A stretch of DNA of 64,000 nucleotides from Nostoc parmelioides FACHB-3921 (GTDB lineage Bacteria > Cyanobacteriota > Cyanobacteriia > Cyanobacteriales > Nostocaceae), in assembly GCF_014696625.1 (NCBI RefSeq), contig NZ_JACJQL010000003.1:62001-126000 (forward strand). The letters are read 5' to 3'. The number at the start of each line of letters is the position of its first letter. Position 1 is the first letter of the stretch. The position numbers were made by a program, and so were the translations under genes. Under the pieces are notes generated by a model. The model saw only the letters and a program-made list of their open reading frames with translations, did not search any database and was not told the DNA's origin. Of this stretch, positions 16,691 to 26,538 are shown piece by piece.

Positions 16691-17557
16691 AGGCTTGGTG
16701 AATTATTTTAAATTTCTGATTTATTTACAGATTGTTTATTTTGTACAAAAGGGAAAAGAGCTTTTCCCAAAATTAAACGTTGGGTAATCTTATTGGTGAG
16801 ACAGAGAAATACTTAACTAAAACACCGTCAAGAGTCTCATCTTTTCGAGAATTGACACAGAAAGGCACTCAATAGTTAAGCAATATAACCTACGACCAGT
16901 TATTTTCATCGGTCTTTGGTTATAGTTATTTCTACGTCAAAAGTTATATATGTTCATTAATTACCACAGGAGAAATATCAACATCATGTTTTTTTAATTA
17001 TTTCTTAATAATTTGCGGTGTAAATACTCACACTTACAGTAGTTGTCTACGTAACTTTACGCAGGCTCATCTAAATTTCATAAATTCATGATCTTAAGAA
17101 TATATAAAATTTAGGGGGAGAACGACTATTATAATCATTCTTTTTAAAAATTGGCTTGAGAAATATCAGTAAAATTTCATAATACGTCCGTAACTCGACT
17201 GACAGCAATAAATTAAAAATATGAAATACTCTATGAGTAGTCCTACGTTTGTGTGGCATTTCGTAGGAAAGACGAAGTCAACAAAAACTCAAAAACGATT
17301 CGGCAGTTCCTTATTTATACCAAGTTGAAACAAGAATGTGACAGATATACAGCCCTAAACCCTTGTCCTCTCTTAATTCTTGATTTTGTACTCCTGCGGA
17401 TAATCCTTACCTCTAGGGGAAAGCAAGCTACGCGGTAGCGTTGTGTAGCAAAGGGTATTTTTTCTTACTGCGGATAACCATTACCCCTATGGGTAAGCAA
17501 GATCCCATCGTATCTCCGAGAGGAGAAGGGTATTTTGAATTTTGAATAGTATCAAGA
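16691..17557. other. Long intergenic region with repeats at one end
   Basis: The first 600 bases are AT-rich and hold no supported gene. From about 17330 to 17545 there are repeat fragments (CTGCGGATAA twice, GGGTAAGCAAG twice, TTTTGAATTTTGAA). A 61-residue frame starting at 17253 runs into the repeats and is not credible. Confidence 0.5.
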
Positions 17558-19765
17558 CTAAGTGTTTCCCCTATCCGCCAATTCAAAGCGATTTTTTCCT
17601 AAATGTTTAGCACGGTACATGGCTGCATCCGCTTTCTTTAGCAATGTATCAGGCTCTAAACTGGTTTCCGGGTAAATACTAATACCAATACTCACAGAAA
17701 CTTTAGTAGTACACCCGTTCAAAACAATTGGCTCAGTGATATTTGCTAGAATTTTTTCAGCGACTTTGGCTGCTACCTGCACGTTAGGTATGGCCTGTAG
17801 AATGACGGTAAATTCGTCGCCGCCTAAACGAGCCACTGTATCACTAGCGCGTAAAGAATTGCTGAGTCTTTGAGCTATCACCACCAACAAGCGATCGCCC
17901 ATTTCATGACCAAGGCTGTCATTAACCTGCTTAAACCCGTCCAAATCAATAAATAAGAGTCCCAGGGAGAAATTGTTATCTTTCGCCCAATTAATAGACT
18001 CATAAAGTTGTTCCGCAAAATATTTACGGTTCGGAAGACCAGTTAAAGCGTCGTGATAAGCTAAATAACGCAAATGGTCTTCCTTTAGTTTTAATTCATT
18101 ATTAGAGCGAAACAACTCAGCTGCTGTGCGCTTGAGTTCTTCCTCCATGATTTTGCGCTGAGTAATATCTCTGATCACCCCAACTAAAAAGAAATTACCT
18201 GCTGCGTCTTTGTGGAGCGATCGCTTAGTAGCAATTAAATGAGTTTTCCCATAAGCATCAGTAAATTCTTCCTCATTTTCCTGAGGCCTTTGAGTTTCAA
18301 ACACTAACTCATCTTGCTGTCGAAAAACATCAGCTTCATGTTTAGGGAAAAAATCAACATCTGACTTTTCAACTAAAAAACTCTCAGGATAACCAATAAA
18401 TCGGCAGTAAGCTTTATTTAAAACAATCCACTGATGTTGCTCATTTTTTACAAAAATTGGGTCAGCGATCGTATCAATTACTTGCTGCAAAAATTCTTTG
18501 GAACGCTTTAACTCTTCCTGCATATGAGCAAGATAATTAATCATCCAAATTACTGAACCAACCAAAGTTAGTAATGCAGGAATTAATGGTATCCACCACC
18601 CTGATAAAAAAGCTAGATAAGCACTTAAAAGCAGCAAACAGCAAGCAATAAATATAGCCACTATATTGGGAAGTGTTCCCCGTATTCGCCATGCTGCTAC
18701 TGCTCCTAAATATGACCAAGCAAAAATCCACAAGTATTCCCAAACATCAGACCAAACTTTTAATACAGGTCTTCCTTCCAAAGCCGCAGAAATTAACTGA
18801 CTAATAAAATAAGCTTGCAGTTCAATCCCCGCCACAGGTTTTGCTGCTCCCATCCAACGACTTGAATAGGGAATAAATACAAAATCTTGCAGGCTAGGAG
18901 CAGTAGAGCCGATTAAAACGATGCGATCCTCAATCCAACTGCGCGGAACTTTATCATCTAGCACATCTAGCATACTCACCTTGTGGAAACCGCAGGAATC
19001 TGAGGAAGAATTTCGACAACCTGGTTTAGGAAAGTTAGACAGAATTTGAGTACCCTTGTCATCAGCTCTAACGTAAGCACCATCATTTTTCTCAAATCGA
19101 GGAAAAACTGACTTACCCAACTGTAAATACTCCGGGTTACTAGCCGATTTTTTGGGAAAAACTGCCTCCTTCTTTAAATATAATAAAGCTAACTTTAAAG
19201 CAAAGCTTTCATAATAATTTTCACCAATATGCCAATACAACAAAATTCTGCGTACTTTGCCATCTGGGTCATAGAGTAAGTTATTAAAGCCTATTTGTTG
19301 GGAATTTAATTGTGGTGGAGGCGCAACTTTATAATTTTTATTATTTGATAATAATTGCGTGCCGATTAAATTCGGTATTGTTTTATAAGTATCAACTAGA
19401 TTTTCATAACCATCTTTGGTTGGTAAATCTCGATAAATATCTAAGCCAATAGCACGAGGTTGATTGGCTTGTAATTTTTTTAATAAATTAGCAATGATGC
19501 CATCAGGTATGGGAAATCCTTGACGTAAAGACGCTTCATCAATGGCGACGATAGTAATGCGATCATCAGGCTGTTCGTTTGGTCTGAGGCGAAAAAATTG
19601 GTCTAATGCAGCCAATTCTACGGATTGCAGTAATCCTATAGAACGCAGCATCAGGACACAAACCAAAACGATGGAGGCAGTAATTAATTCTCTTCGTCCC
19701 CGACTCAGCCATTGCGCCAGTCCCAGAATTAACCTCACAATAGGATTCCCTAGTTGCTTATTCAT
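17558..19765 (-). CDS. CHASE2-PAS-GGDEF diguanylate cyclase
   Basis: A 735-residue membrane sensor that should make cyclic di-GMP. Order: one membrane segment (about 28-50), an extracytoplasmic CHASE2 domain (about 50-345), three membrane segments (about 345-425: WIFAWSYLGAVAAW, NIVAIFIACCLLLLSAYLAFL, IPALLTLVGSVIWMI), a PAS domain with its C-terminal cap (about 435-550), and GGDEF (about 565-730). The active-site motif is the canonical GGDEF. An RxxD inhibitory site (RASD) stands exactly five residues before it, so product inhibition is expected. I use the ATG at 19765 rather than a TTG two codons upstream. Confidence 0.93.
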   Translation of the reverse strand: MNKQLGNPIVRLILGLAQWLSRGRRELITASIVLVCVLMLRSIGLLQSVELAALDQFFRLRPNEQPDDRITIVAIDEASLRQGFPIPDGIIANLLKKLQANQPRAIGLDIYRDLPTKDGYENLVDTYKTIPNLIGTQLLSNNKNYKVAPPPQLNSQQIGFNNLLYDPDGKVRRILLYWHIGENYYESFALKLALLYLKKEAVFPKKSASNPEYLQLGKSVFPRFEKNDGAYVRADDKGTQILSNFPKPGCRNSSSDSCGFHKVSMLDVLDDKVPRSWIEDRIVLIGSTAPSLQDFVFIPYSSRWMGAAKPVAGIELQAYFISQLISAALEGRPVLKVWSDVWEYLWIFAWSYLGAVAAWRIRGTLPNIVAIFIACCLLLLSAYLAFLSGWWIPLIPALLTLVGSVIWMINYLAHMQEELKRSKEFLQQVIDTIADPIFVKNEQHQWIVLNKAYCRFIGYPESFLVEKSDVDFFPKHEADVFRQQDELVFETQRPQENEEEFTDAYGKTHLIATKRSLHKDAAGNFFLVGVIRDITQRKIMEEELKRTAAELFRSNNELKLKEDHLRYLAYHDALTGLPNRKYFAEQLYESINWAKDNNFSLGLLFIDLDGFKQVNDSLGHEMGDRLLVVIAQRLSNSLRASDTVARLGGDEFTVILQAIPNVQVAAKVAEKILANITEPIVLNGCTTKVSVSIGISIYPETSLEPDTLLKKADAAMYRAKHLGKNRFELADRGNT

Positions 19766-20188
19766 TCCCAATACCTAAGTGGGATAATTTTCTCTATTGC
19801 TGATAAGTATCAATCCAAAATTTACCAAGTCAGAATAATTTTGAAATCCAAGTTCAATAATCAGAAGAAAATGCCCTAAACCCTTGATATTTCGTTTTCA
19901 TGGGTAAGTCCTAATAGACACAAGCTTAATCTAAATACTATTTGTCAATAGTATATTTTCACTTAGTTACAATTGCCATCTTTTTTATGAAAAAAAGCTA
20001 GTTACCCTACGGATAGGCTTAAGCCTGCGTAGCGTTACCGCAGAAAAGGCTTCTCTACGAGACGCTACCGCATTAAGGGACTTCCAGAAAATAAAACAGT
20101 CAACAAGTGATTCACGCTTATCAACCAGTTGACTGTTTTATTTGTCATATTTATTTGTGTCTAGGCTGGGTGGAAATGATTCGTAGAA
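19766..20188. other. Intergenic region with palindromic repeat and terminator
   Basis: Holds AT-rich sequence, a GC-rich repeat (about 20002-20080, GCGTAGCGTTACCGC and related pieces) and the hairpin at 20089-20143. No supported gene. Confidence 0.55.
20089..20143. terminator. Strong bidirectional hairpin terminator after the VKOR gene
   Basis: A perfect 16-bp stem (AAATAAAACAGTCAAC / GTTGACTGTTTTATTT) encloses a 23-nt loop. Read on the minus strand it lies just downstream of the VKOR gene. The A/T-rich outer part can serve as T-tract on either strand. Confidence 0.75.
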
Positions 20189-20189
20189 G

Positions 20190-21173
20190 TTACTTAAAAT
20201 ACTTAAAGTTGCTTGGCCCTGTATAACCTGTGATTTTGGCTAACTCTGAAAGGTTCTGCACTCCACTATAGGTTTGACCATTGATAATCCAAGTGGGGAA
20301 ACCCTGTATTTTTGCAGCTCGGCACAATTCTGGCTGACCTTTGGGACTATCCTCAGCACACTCTATCTTGATGTTGTCACTGATGATTTGGTAAGCCTCT
20401 TTCCCAAAAAGTAGTTTCTGGTCATGGCAGTGAGGACACCAATAAGCCACATATTCCTTTGCACCTACCTTAACTAAATGCTGTGCTAAGGCGATTTCTG
20501 CCTCGCCGGAAGTAGTATTAATTTCCCAGCCAAATTCTGGGTTAGGATTGGTTTTGGGAACAAAAGGTGCCAGTTGTCCAGGAGGTATGTTGGCAGAGGT
20601 AACATCCGGTTTATTAATACCTGCATAAACGCCCAGAGTCCCAATCAGGGTTACCATACCCACGATCAAAGCAGTAAATAAGATTTGTCCGATATCTTCC
20701 CAAGAACGCCCAACGATTGTTAGTACCAAAAGGCTGAGGGAGAATAAAGCCGAACTAATACAATAAAGGCACAGAGCTTTAATTTCAAATGCCAGTAAAT
20801 ACATCAAATAGCCACTGAAAACAGACATGGCGATCGCACCTACCAGCAGTAGCCACCATGTCACATTTTCTAGTTGTTTGCGGCTGTTGTTTTCTCCACC
20901 TTTCCAAACAACAGGTGCTAACGCCAACACCAACATACTGGTGTATGCTAAAAACCCAAACAAGGCTAATGGCTGTCCTAAAATTGTTGCCCAGGGGCTG
21001 GATAGTACATCAGTACAACCCGTTGCACCAGCCTGTGCTACACAAGCAGGGCTGCCTCCTGTTAATTTCTCTATAGTTAGATAGCCGGTATTGAGAGCGC
21101 CAAATCCGGCGATCGCGGCAATTATTAGACGCGACCATTTATGAATCCAAGGAGTAGAACGGCGGCGAATCAT
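20190..21173 (-). CDS. VKOR-thioredoxin fusion (thiol oxidoreductase)
   Basis: A 327-residue membrane protein that should drive disulfide formation using quinone, the cyanobacterial counterpart of DsbB plus a DsbA-like partner. The VKOR part spans about 15-180 with several membrane helices and the four family cysteines: Cys44 and Cys53 in the loop (SPACVAQAGATGCTD) and the Cys135-Cys138 pair (CLYC). The C-terminal thioredoxin-like domain has the active site WCPHC (Cys246, Cys249). All six redox cysteines are present, so the protein should be functional. ATG start; a strong terminator follows. Confidence 0.95.
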   Translation of the reverse strand: MIRRRSTPWIHKWSRLIIAAIAGFGALNTGYLTIEKLTGGSPACVAQAGATGCTDVLSSPWATILGQPLALFGFLAYTSMLVLALAPVVWKGGENNSRKQLENVTWWLLLVGAIAMSVFSGYLMYLLAFEIKALCLYCISSALFSLSLLVLTIVGRSWEDIGQILFTALIVGMVTLIGTLGVYAGINKPDVTSANIPPGQLAPFVPKTNPNPEFGWEINTTSGEAEIALAQHLVKVGAKEYVAYWCPHCHDQKLLFGKEAYQIISDNIKIECAEDSPKGQPELCRAAKIQGFPTWIINGQTYSGVQNLSELAKITGYTGPSNFKYFK

Positions 21174-21250
21174 AAATTGCGATTGGGTATTAGGGATTGG
21201 GGATTAGGGATTGGAGACTAAAAGAATTCCCAGTCACCAGTCCCCAGCAT

Positions 21251-22099
21251 TTACGAATGTATAGTGATTGAGGAAACCGATTTGCTCTCACCTTTAGAGT
21301 TCCAACTCCGATGAGCAGCTTCCACAAATTGGCTGACGCGAATTGGGTCGATTGGTTGCTCGATTCGACCGTGGCGTTTGAGTGAACTAGAAACAATTAC
21401 ACCGTTTGCAGCCTGCAACAGTGTAGCAATATTTTCCCAACTCGCCCCACTACCAATAAATACGGGTGTGCCATTGGCTGCATCACAAGCTAATTCCAAA
21501 TCTTCTTGATTGGGGGGGCTACCAGTAGCCCAGCCAGACAAAATCACCGCATCTGCCAAACCCCTCTCAATCGTGTCTTTGACCGCAACAGTCAGATTGG
21601 GTGAACTCAGTGGTCTAGCGTGCTTGACTAAGACATCAGCGAGGATTTGCACATCACTACCCAATTCTCGCCGATAGCGCAATAATTCATGGGCTTCTCC
21701 CTCAATTAATCCTTGGTCTGTTGCCATTACCCCAGTGAGGACGTTGACACGAATAAACTGGGCGCGGACACAGCTAGCGATCGCCATTGCACTTTTGCCA
21801 TCATTTCGCAACACATTCAGCCCGATCGGCAACGTCACCAAATTCTGTATTCTTTGCACGACAACAGTCATGGCACTTACCACGGCTGGATCAACCTGAT
21901 TTTTAGTAAACGGCGCATCGAAAAAATTCTCTACAATAATACCGTCCACTCCGCCACTAGCCAGAGCCGTAGCTTCTTGTTCTGCCCGATCAATCACTGC
22001 TTTCAGGCTGCCTCCCCAACGGGGTGAGGTAGGCAGTGGGAGCAGATGAACCACGCCAATAATCGGTGTGCGAGTTTTAAATAGTTGATATAAGTCCAC
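21251..22099 (-). CDS. btpA: BtpA family protein (photosystem I biogenesis)
   Basis: A 282-residue TIM-barrel-like protein of the BtpA/SgcQ family. In Synechocystis, BtpA is a peripheral thylakoid protein needed to accumulate photosystem I reaction centres. Typical segments are IIGVVHLLPLPTSPRWGG, GGVDGIIVENFFDAPF, IRVNVLTGVMATDQGLIEG and TPVFIGSGASWENI. It begins with GTG. It lies 77 bases upstream of the VKOR gene on the same strand, so the two may be co-transcribed. Confidence 0.92.
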   Translation of the reverse strand: MDLYQLFKTRTPIIGVVHLLPLPTSPRWGGSLKAVIDRAEQEATALASGGVDGIIVENFFDAPFTKNQVDPAVVSAMTVVVQRIQNLVTLPIGLNVLRNDGKSAMAIASCVRAQFIRVNVLTGVMATDQGLIEGEAHELLRYRRELGSDVQILADVLVKHARPLSSPNLTVAVKDTIERGLADAVILSGWATGSPPNQEDLELACDAANGTPVFIGSGASWENIATLLQAANGVIVSSSLKRHGRIEQPIDPIRVSQFVEAAHRSWNSKGESKSVSSITIHS

Positions 22100-22831
22100 G
22101 TCTTTAAACTATTGTCAGGTACTGGGGGTTGGGTACTGGGGGTTGGGTACTGGGGGTTGGGTACTGGGGATTGGGTATTCAAAAAAATTTTCCCTCATTT
22201 CCCTCATCTTTCTTATCTCCCCCATCTTCCTGATCTCCCTCATCCCCAGCCCACATCATTAAATTTCGTTTTATGCAGGATATTTTACTACCTCCTCCTG
22301 AAGACAGAATTTGGCGCAAAACTTACCATAAGATATGTTAAGATAAAACCTGGCTACAAGAGGAGTTTGCCACTCACAACACGCAAGGCAGCTTCCCGTG
22401 GTTTAGGCACATCACCTACCTCTCATGTAGGTCTAGCCTGACCGTCAGGGTAGCATTACTGCTTTATTGGGCGTAGTCGCAAGTGCGATTTCCCTGAGGG
22501 TAGCGACTTCTCACAACCAGCCCTTTGGGCGGCTTCCCGATGGGTAAATTAACAACGCATACGCTGCGGTAATGTAAAATACCAATAGGCGAATTGTTAA
22601 AAAACTTAAAAGTGTCAGATTTATCTCAAGACACTAAGCTTTACCCTGGGAAACAAACTAATAAAAACATCATAACACGACCTGAAATAGTCAAGGTCAG
22701 GGCTTAAAGACAGTTGTTGACCGTGGATGTACCCCACCAGATCACTGTCAGTCAAGGGTGCGGAGGAAAAAAGCAAAACTATCGCGTTTTGTGTTTAATA
22801 ACAAGAAAAGACTGGAAGTTTTTTTCAAAAT
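22100..22831. repeat. Long repeat-rich leader region before rimO
   Basis: Includes tandem GTACTGGGGGTTGG units (about 22118-22178), a pyrimidine-rich CATCTTTCTTATCTCCC tract, and GC-rich palindromic repeats (about 22370-22570: CCTACCTCTCATGTAGG, AGTCGC..GCGACT). The last 250 bases are unique and should carry the promoter and a long 5' leader of the rimO-helicase operon. No supported gene. Confidence 0.6.
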
Positions 22832-24154
22832 ATGGGTGAAAAGCCGACAATAGCAATTTCTCACTTGGGCTGTGAGAAAAATCGAATTGATACAGAACAT
22901 ATGTTAGGCCTGCTGGTAAAAGCAGGTTATGGTGTAGATACAAATGAAGAATTAGCCGACTACGTAATAGTCAATACCTGTAGTTTTATCGAATCAGCTA
23001 GGGAAGAATCGGTTAAAACCTTAGTAGAACTCGCAGAAGCCAACAAAAAAATTGTCATTACGGGCTGTATGGCGCAGCACTTCCAAACACAATTATTGGA
23101 AGAGTTACCCGAAGCAGTGGCTGTAGTGGGTACGGGAGACTACCATAAAATAGTTAACGTCATTGAGCGAGCAGAGCAAGGCGAACGGGTTACACTAGTT
23201 AGCGCCGAGCCAACTTATATCGCCGATGAAACCACCCCACGCTATCGAACTACTACCGAAGGTGTAGCCTACCTGCGAGTAGCCGAAGGGTGTGATTACC
23301 GTTGTGCATTTTGCATAATTCCCCACTTACGCGGAAACCAGCGATCGCGTACTATAGAATCTATAGTTGCTGAAGCCGAGCAATTAGTAGCCCAAGGGGT
23401 GCAAGAGATCATTCTCATCTCCCAAATCACCACCAACTATGGGTTGGATATTTATGGTAAGCCCAAATTAGCCGAATTATTGCGTGCTTTAGGGAAAATT
23501 AATGTACCTTGGATTAGGATACACTACGCCTATCCCACTGGATTAACCCCAGATGTGATAGCGGCAATTCAAGAAACACCAAACGTATTACCATATCTAG
23601 ATTTGCCTCTACAACATTCTCATAGTGAAGTTCTTCGTAGCATGAACCGTCCCTGGCAAGGGCGAGTCAACGATGAAATCATCGAGCGCCTCAAGATAGC
23701 CATTCCAGGTGCTGTGTTACGGACAACATTTATAGTGGGCTTCCCTGGAGAAACAGAAGCACAGTTTGAGCATTTACTACAGTTCGTCCAACGGCATGAG
23801 TTTGATCATGTAGGTGTTTTCACCTTTTCCGCAGAAGAGGGAACCCCCGCCTACAAGTTACCAAATCAACTGCCCCAAGAGGTGATGGATGAACGCCGCG
23901 ATCGCCTCATGGCACTCCAGCAACCCATTTCTTGGCGAAAAAATCAGCAGGAAGTCGGCAAAACAGTTGAAGTCCTGATTGAGCAGGAAAATCCTGAAAG
24001 TGGGAAATTAATTGGTCGTTCTGGCAGATTTTCTCCAGAAGTTGATGGTCTGGTCTATGTGGATGGCGAGGCGAAGCTAGGAACCATCGTCCCTGTGCAA
24101 ATTCACAGTGCTGATGAGTATGACCTGTTTGGTCAAGTTGTCAGTCATAACTGA
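22832..24154 (+). CDS. rimO: Ribosomal protein S12 methylthiotransferase
   Basis: A radical SAM enzyme that adds a methylthio group to the conserved Asp of ribosomal protein S12. The 440-residue protein has the N-terminal UPF0004 cluster cysteines (Cys14 in [10 protein letters not shown], Cys50 in NTCSF, Cys79 in TGCMAQ) and the radical SAM motif Cys154-Cys158-Cys161 (GCDYRCAFC). A C-terminal TRAM-like domain ([17 protein letters not shown]) completes it. The helicase gene follows after 69 bases on the same strand. This rimO-helicase pairing is also known from Synechocystis (crhR). Confidence 0.96.
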   Translation: MGEKPTIAISHLGCEKNRIDTEHMLGLLVKAGYGVDTNEELADYVIVNTCSFIESAREESVKTLVELAEANKKIVITGCMAQHFQTQLLEELPEAVAVVGTGDYHKIVNVIERAEQGERVTLVSAEPTYIADETTPRYRTTTEGVAYLRVAEGCDYRCAFCIIPHLRGNQRSRTIESIVAEAEQLVAQGVQEIILISQITTNYGLDIYGKPKLAELLRALGKINVPWIRIHYAYPTGLTPDVIAAIQETPNVLPYLDLPLQHSHSEVLRSMNRPWQGRVNDEIIERLKIAIPGAVLRTTFIVGFPGETEAQFEHLLQFVQRHEFDHVGVFTFSAEEGTPAYKLPNQLPQEVMDERRDRLMALQQPISWRKNQQEVGKTVEVLIEQENPESGKLIGRSGRFSPEVDGLVYVDGEAKLGTIVPVQIHSADEYDLFGQVVSHN

Positions 24155-24223
24155 TTGCTGACCAATAGCACAACGTTTCGATTTACAAGTCTAAAAGCAA
24201 AAAAGCAAAATCTAGGAGAGTTG

Positions 24224-25762
24224 ATGAACTTATCGTTTCCCGAACTAGGAATTTCCCAAGAACGCGTAGAACACTTAGAAAAACTTGGTTTTACAGCACC
24301 AACAAACATTCAAGCCCAAGCCATACCCCAACTTTTGTCAGGACGGGATGTAGTTGGTCAATCACAAACCGGTACAGGTAAAACAGCAGCATTTTCACTG
24401 CCAATTTTAGAGCGATTAGATCCTCAACAAAAAGCAGTACAAGCCATAGTTTTGACCCCAACCCGCGAATTAGCAATTCAAGTCCACGATGCGATGGCGC
24501 AATTCGTTGGTAACAGTGGATTGCGTACATTAGCAATTTACGGTGGTCAATCAATTGACCGTCAAATGCTACAACTCAAACGCGGCGTGCATATCGTCGT
24601 CGGTACACCAGGACGGGTAATCGACTTGCTAGAACGGGGTAACTTGAAGCTAGATCAAGTCAAGTGGTTTGTCTTAGATGAAGCCGATGAAATGTTGAGC
24701 ATGGGCTTTATTGACGATGTAGAGAAAATTCTTTCTCAAGCACCCCAAGAACGTCAGACAGCTTTATTCTCAGCTACCATGCCACCATCAATTCGGATGT
24801 TGGTCAACAAATTTTTGCGATCGCCCGTCACGGTCACCGTCGAGCAACCAAAAGCCACCCCCAATAAAATCAATCAGGTAGCTTATCTCATTCCTCGTCA
24901 CTGGACAAAAGCCAGAGCCTTACAGCCAATTCTGGAAATGGAAGACCCAGAAACAGCTTTAATCTTTGTCCGTACCAGACGTACCGCCGCCGAACTCACC
25001 AGCCAACTGCAAGCAGCTGGTCACAGTGTGGATGAATATCATGGTGACTTGTCCCAACAAGCACGGGAACGGTTATTAACTCGTTTCCGCAGCCGTCAAG
25101 TGCGCTGGGTAGTAGCAACTGACATTGCTGCACGCGGTTTAGATGTGGATCAACTATCTCATGTGATCAACTACGACCTACCCGATAGCGTCGAAACCTA
25201 CGTCCACCGGATCGGTCGTACTGGTCGTGCTGGTAAAGAAGGTACGGCAATTACCTTAGTGCAACCATTTGAGCGTCGCAAACAGCAAATTTTTGAACGT
25301 CATGTCCGCCAAAATTGGCAACTGCTTTCCATTCCCACACGGGCGCAAATCGAAGCACGCCACATTCTGAAATTGCAAGAGCAAGTCAGAGAAGCCTTAG
25401 CTGGTGAGCGTTTAGCTTCCTTCTTGCCCATTGTCAGCGAATTGATCGAAAAATATGACGCTCAAGCGATCGCCGCAGCCGCACTACAAATCGCTTACGA
25501 TCAAACTCGTCCCGCTTGGTTAAGCACGGATGCCGAAATCCCCGAAGAAGTCGCATCCACTCCCAAACCCAAACTCAGCAAGCGTCGTGAGTTTTCCGGT
25601 GACAGAGGTCGTTCCAACTGGAACAAATCAGATAATAACAACAGCGACGACGAAAGACGCGGTACTCCCAAACCAAAATTGCGGACTGGCCGTCGTGAAA
25701 CTTCCGCTACGCCTAGCAATCCTAAATTGGGTTCACCTGCTGCAAGAGAATCAGCTTCTTAG
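24224..25762 (+). CDS. crhR: DEAD-box RNA helicase (CrhR-type)
   Basis: An ATP-dependent RNA helicase of 512 residues. Motifs in order: Q motif (FTAPTNIQAQAIP), motif I SQTGTGKT (47-54), Ia PTRELA (79-84), II DEAD, III SAT, and in the second RecA domain RGLDV and HRIGRTGR. A basic, low-complexity tail of about 100 residues (SKRREFSGDRGRSNWNK) is typical of the cyanobacterial CrhR group and probably binds RNA. I chose the ATG at 24224 because AGGAGAG precedes it. Coupling to rimO matches the Synechocystis crhR operon; in Anabaena the orthologue may be called crhB, which I could not check. Cold or redox induction is known for the group, not shown here. Confidence 0.9.
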   Translation: MNLSFPELGISQERVEHLEKLGFTAPTNIQAQAIPQLLSGRDVVGQSQTGTGKTAAFSLPILERLDPQQKAVQAIVLTPTRELAIQVHDAMAQFVGNSGLRTLAIYGGQSIDRQMLQLKRGVHIVVGTPGRVIDLLERGNLKLDQVKWFVLDEADEMLSMGFIDDVEKILSQAPQERQTALFSATMPPSIRMLVNKFLRSPVTVTVEQPKATPNKINQVAYLIPRHWTKARALQPILEMEDPETALIFVRTRRTAAELTSQLQAAGHSVDEYHGDLSQQARERLLTRFRSRQVRWVVATDIAARGLDVDQLSHVINYDLPDSVETYVHRIGRTGRAGKEGTAITLVQPFERRKQQIFERHVRQNWQLLSIPTRAQIEARHILKLQEQVREALAGERLASFLPIVSELIEKYDAQAIAAAALQIAYDQTRPAWLSTDAEIPEEVASTPKPKLSKRREFSGDRGRSNWNKSDNNNSDDERRGTPKPKLRTGRRETSATPSNPKLGSPAARESAS

Positions 25763-25855
25763 TCATTAGTCATCAGACTTTGAACTTAGCTAAGATAGCT
25801 AACTGTTTTGATCAGCTTGTAGGAACATAGATATAAATGGATTATTTCTCATCTT

Positions 25856-26434
25856 ATGTTCACAATCTCAGACTTAGAGCAGCTACAAGCTGAACATCCA
25901 GAATGGCAGATGGAACTGGTGGACGGAAGTATTTTGGTTATGGGGCCATCAGATTATATTTCAGAAGAAATCGGCGCTGAGTTAATTCGATTGCTTGGCA
26001 ACTGGGTTCGCCCACGTAAGTTAGGACGGGTAACTGGTTCTAGCGCTGGTTTTATTCTGCCTAGACTGGAAACGGAAAATGGCATCGAAGCTGATATAGA
26101 AAAGCGAAATCTCCGCGCTCCTGATGTATCTTTTGTGCGTGCGGAGAGACTAAAAATCAGCAAGCGTGATTTTGTGGAATTAGTCCCTGACTTGATGGTA
26201 GAAATTAAATCTAAATCAGACCGCATCAAGCCACTGGAAGAAAAAATCCAATTATTTTTACAACTAGGATGTACGGTGGGGATTCTCATCGACCCAGATA
26301 AATTAACATTAACCGTTTACAGAATTAATCAAGAGCCAGTAATTTTACAAAATAACGATAAATTGACATTACCTGATTTACTTCCAGGTTGGGAGTTAAC
26401 AGTATCAGAAATTTGGCCGCCTGTGTTTGAGTGA
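25856..26434 (+). CDS. Uma2 family (DUF820) putative endonuclease
   Basis: A 192-residue protein of the Uma2 family, a PD-(D/E)XK nuclease fold hugely expanded in cyanobacteria. The core reads EWQMELVDGSILVMGP, APDVSFVRAERL (catalytic Asp), and LMVEIKSKSD (E.K pair), then LEEKIQLFLQLGCTVGILIDP and LPGWELTVSEIWP. The nuclease active-site residues are therefore present. No restriction or toxin partner is adjacent. Biological role unknown. Confidence 0.9.
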   Translation: MFTISDLEQLQAEHPEWQMELVDGSILVMGPSDYISEEIGAELIRLLGNWVRPRKLGRVTGSSAGFILPRLETENGIEADIEKRNLRAPDVSFVRAERLKISKRDFVELVPDLMVEIKSKSDRIKPLEEKIQLFLQLGCTVGILIDPDKLTLTVYRINQEPVILQNNDKLTLPDLLPGWELTVSEIWPPVFE

Positions 26435-26538
26435 GAAACCAGAGGTTAGAGACTAGAGATTAGGGATTAGAAGTAGCAGCAGAGGTACGGGAAGAAATTC
26501 AACCCAATCCCCAATCCCCAATCCCCAATCCCCAATCA

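Noticed and set aside
22112..22441. 109-residue plus-strand frame before rimO
   Set aside because: It starts in tandem GTACTGGGGGTTGG units and continues through dispersed repeats.
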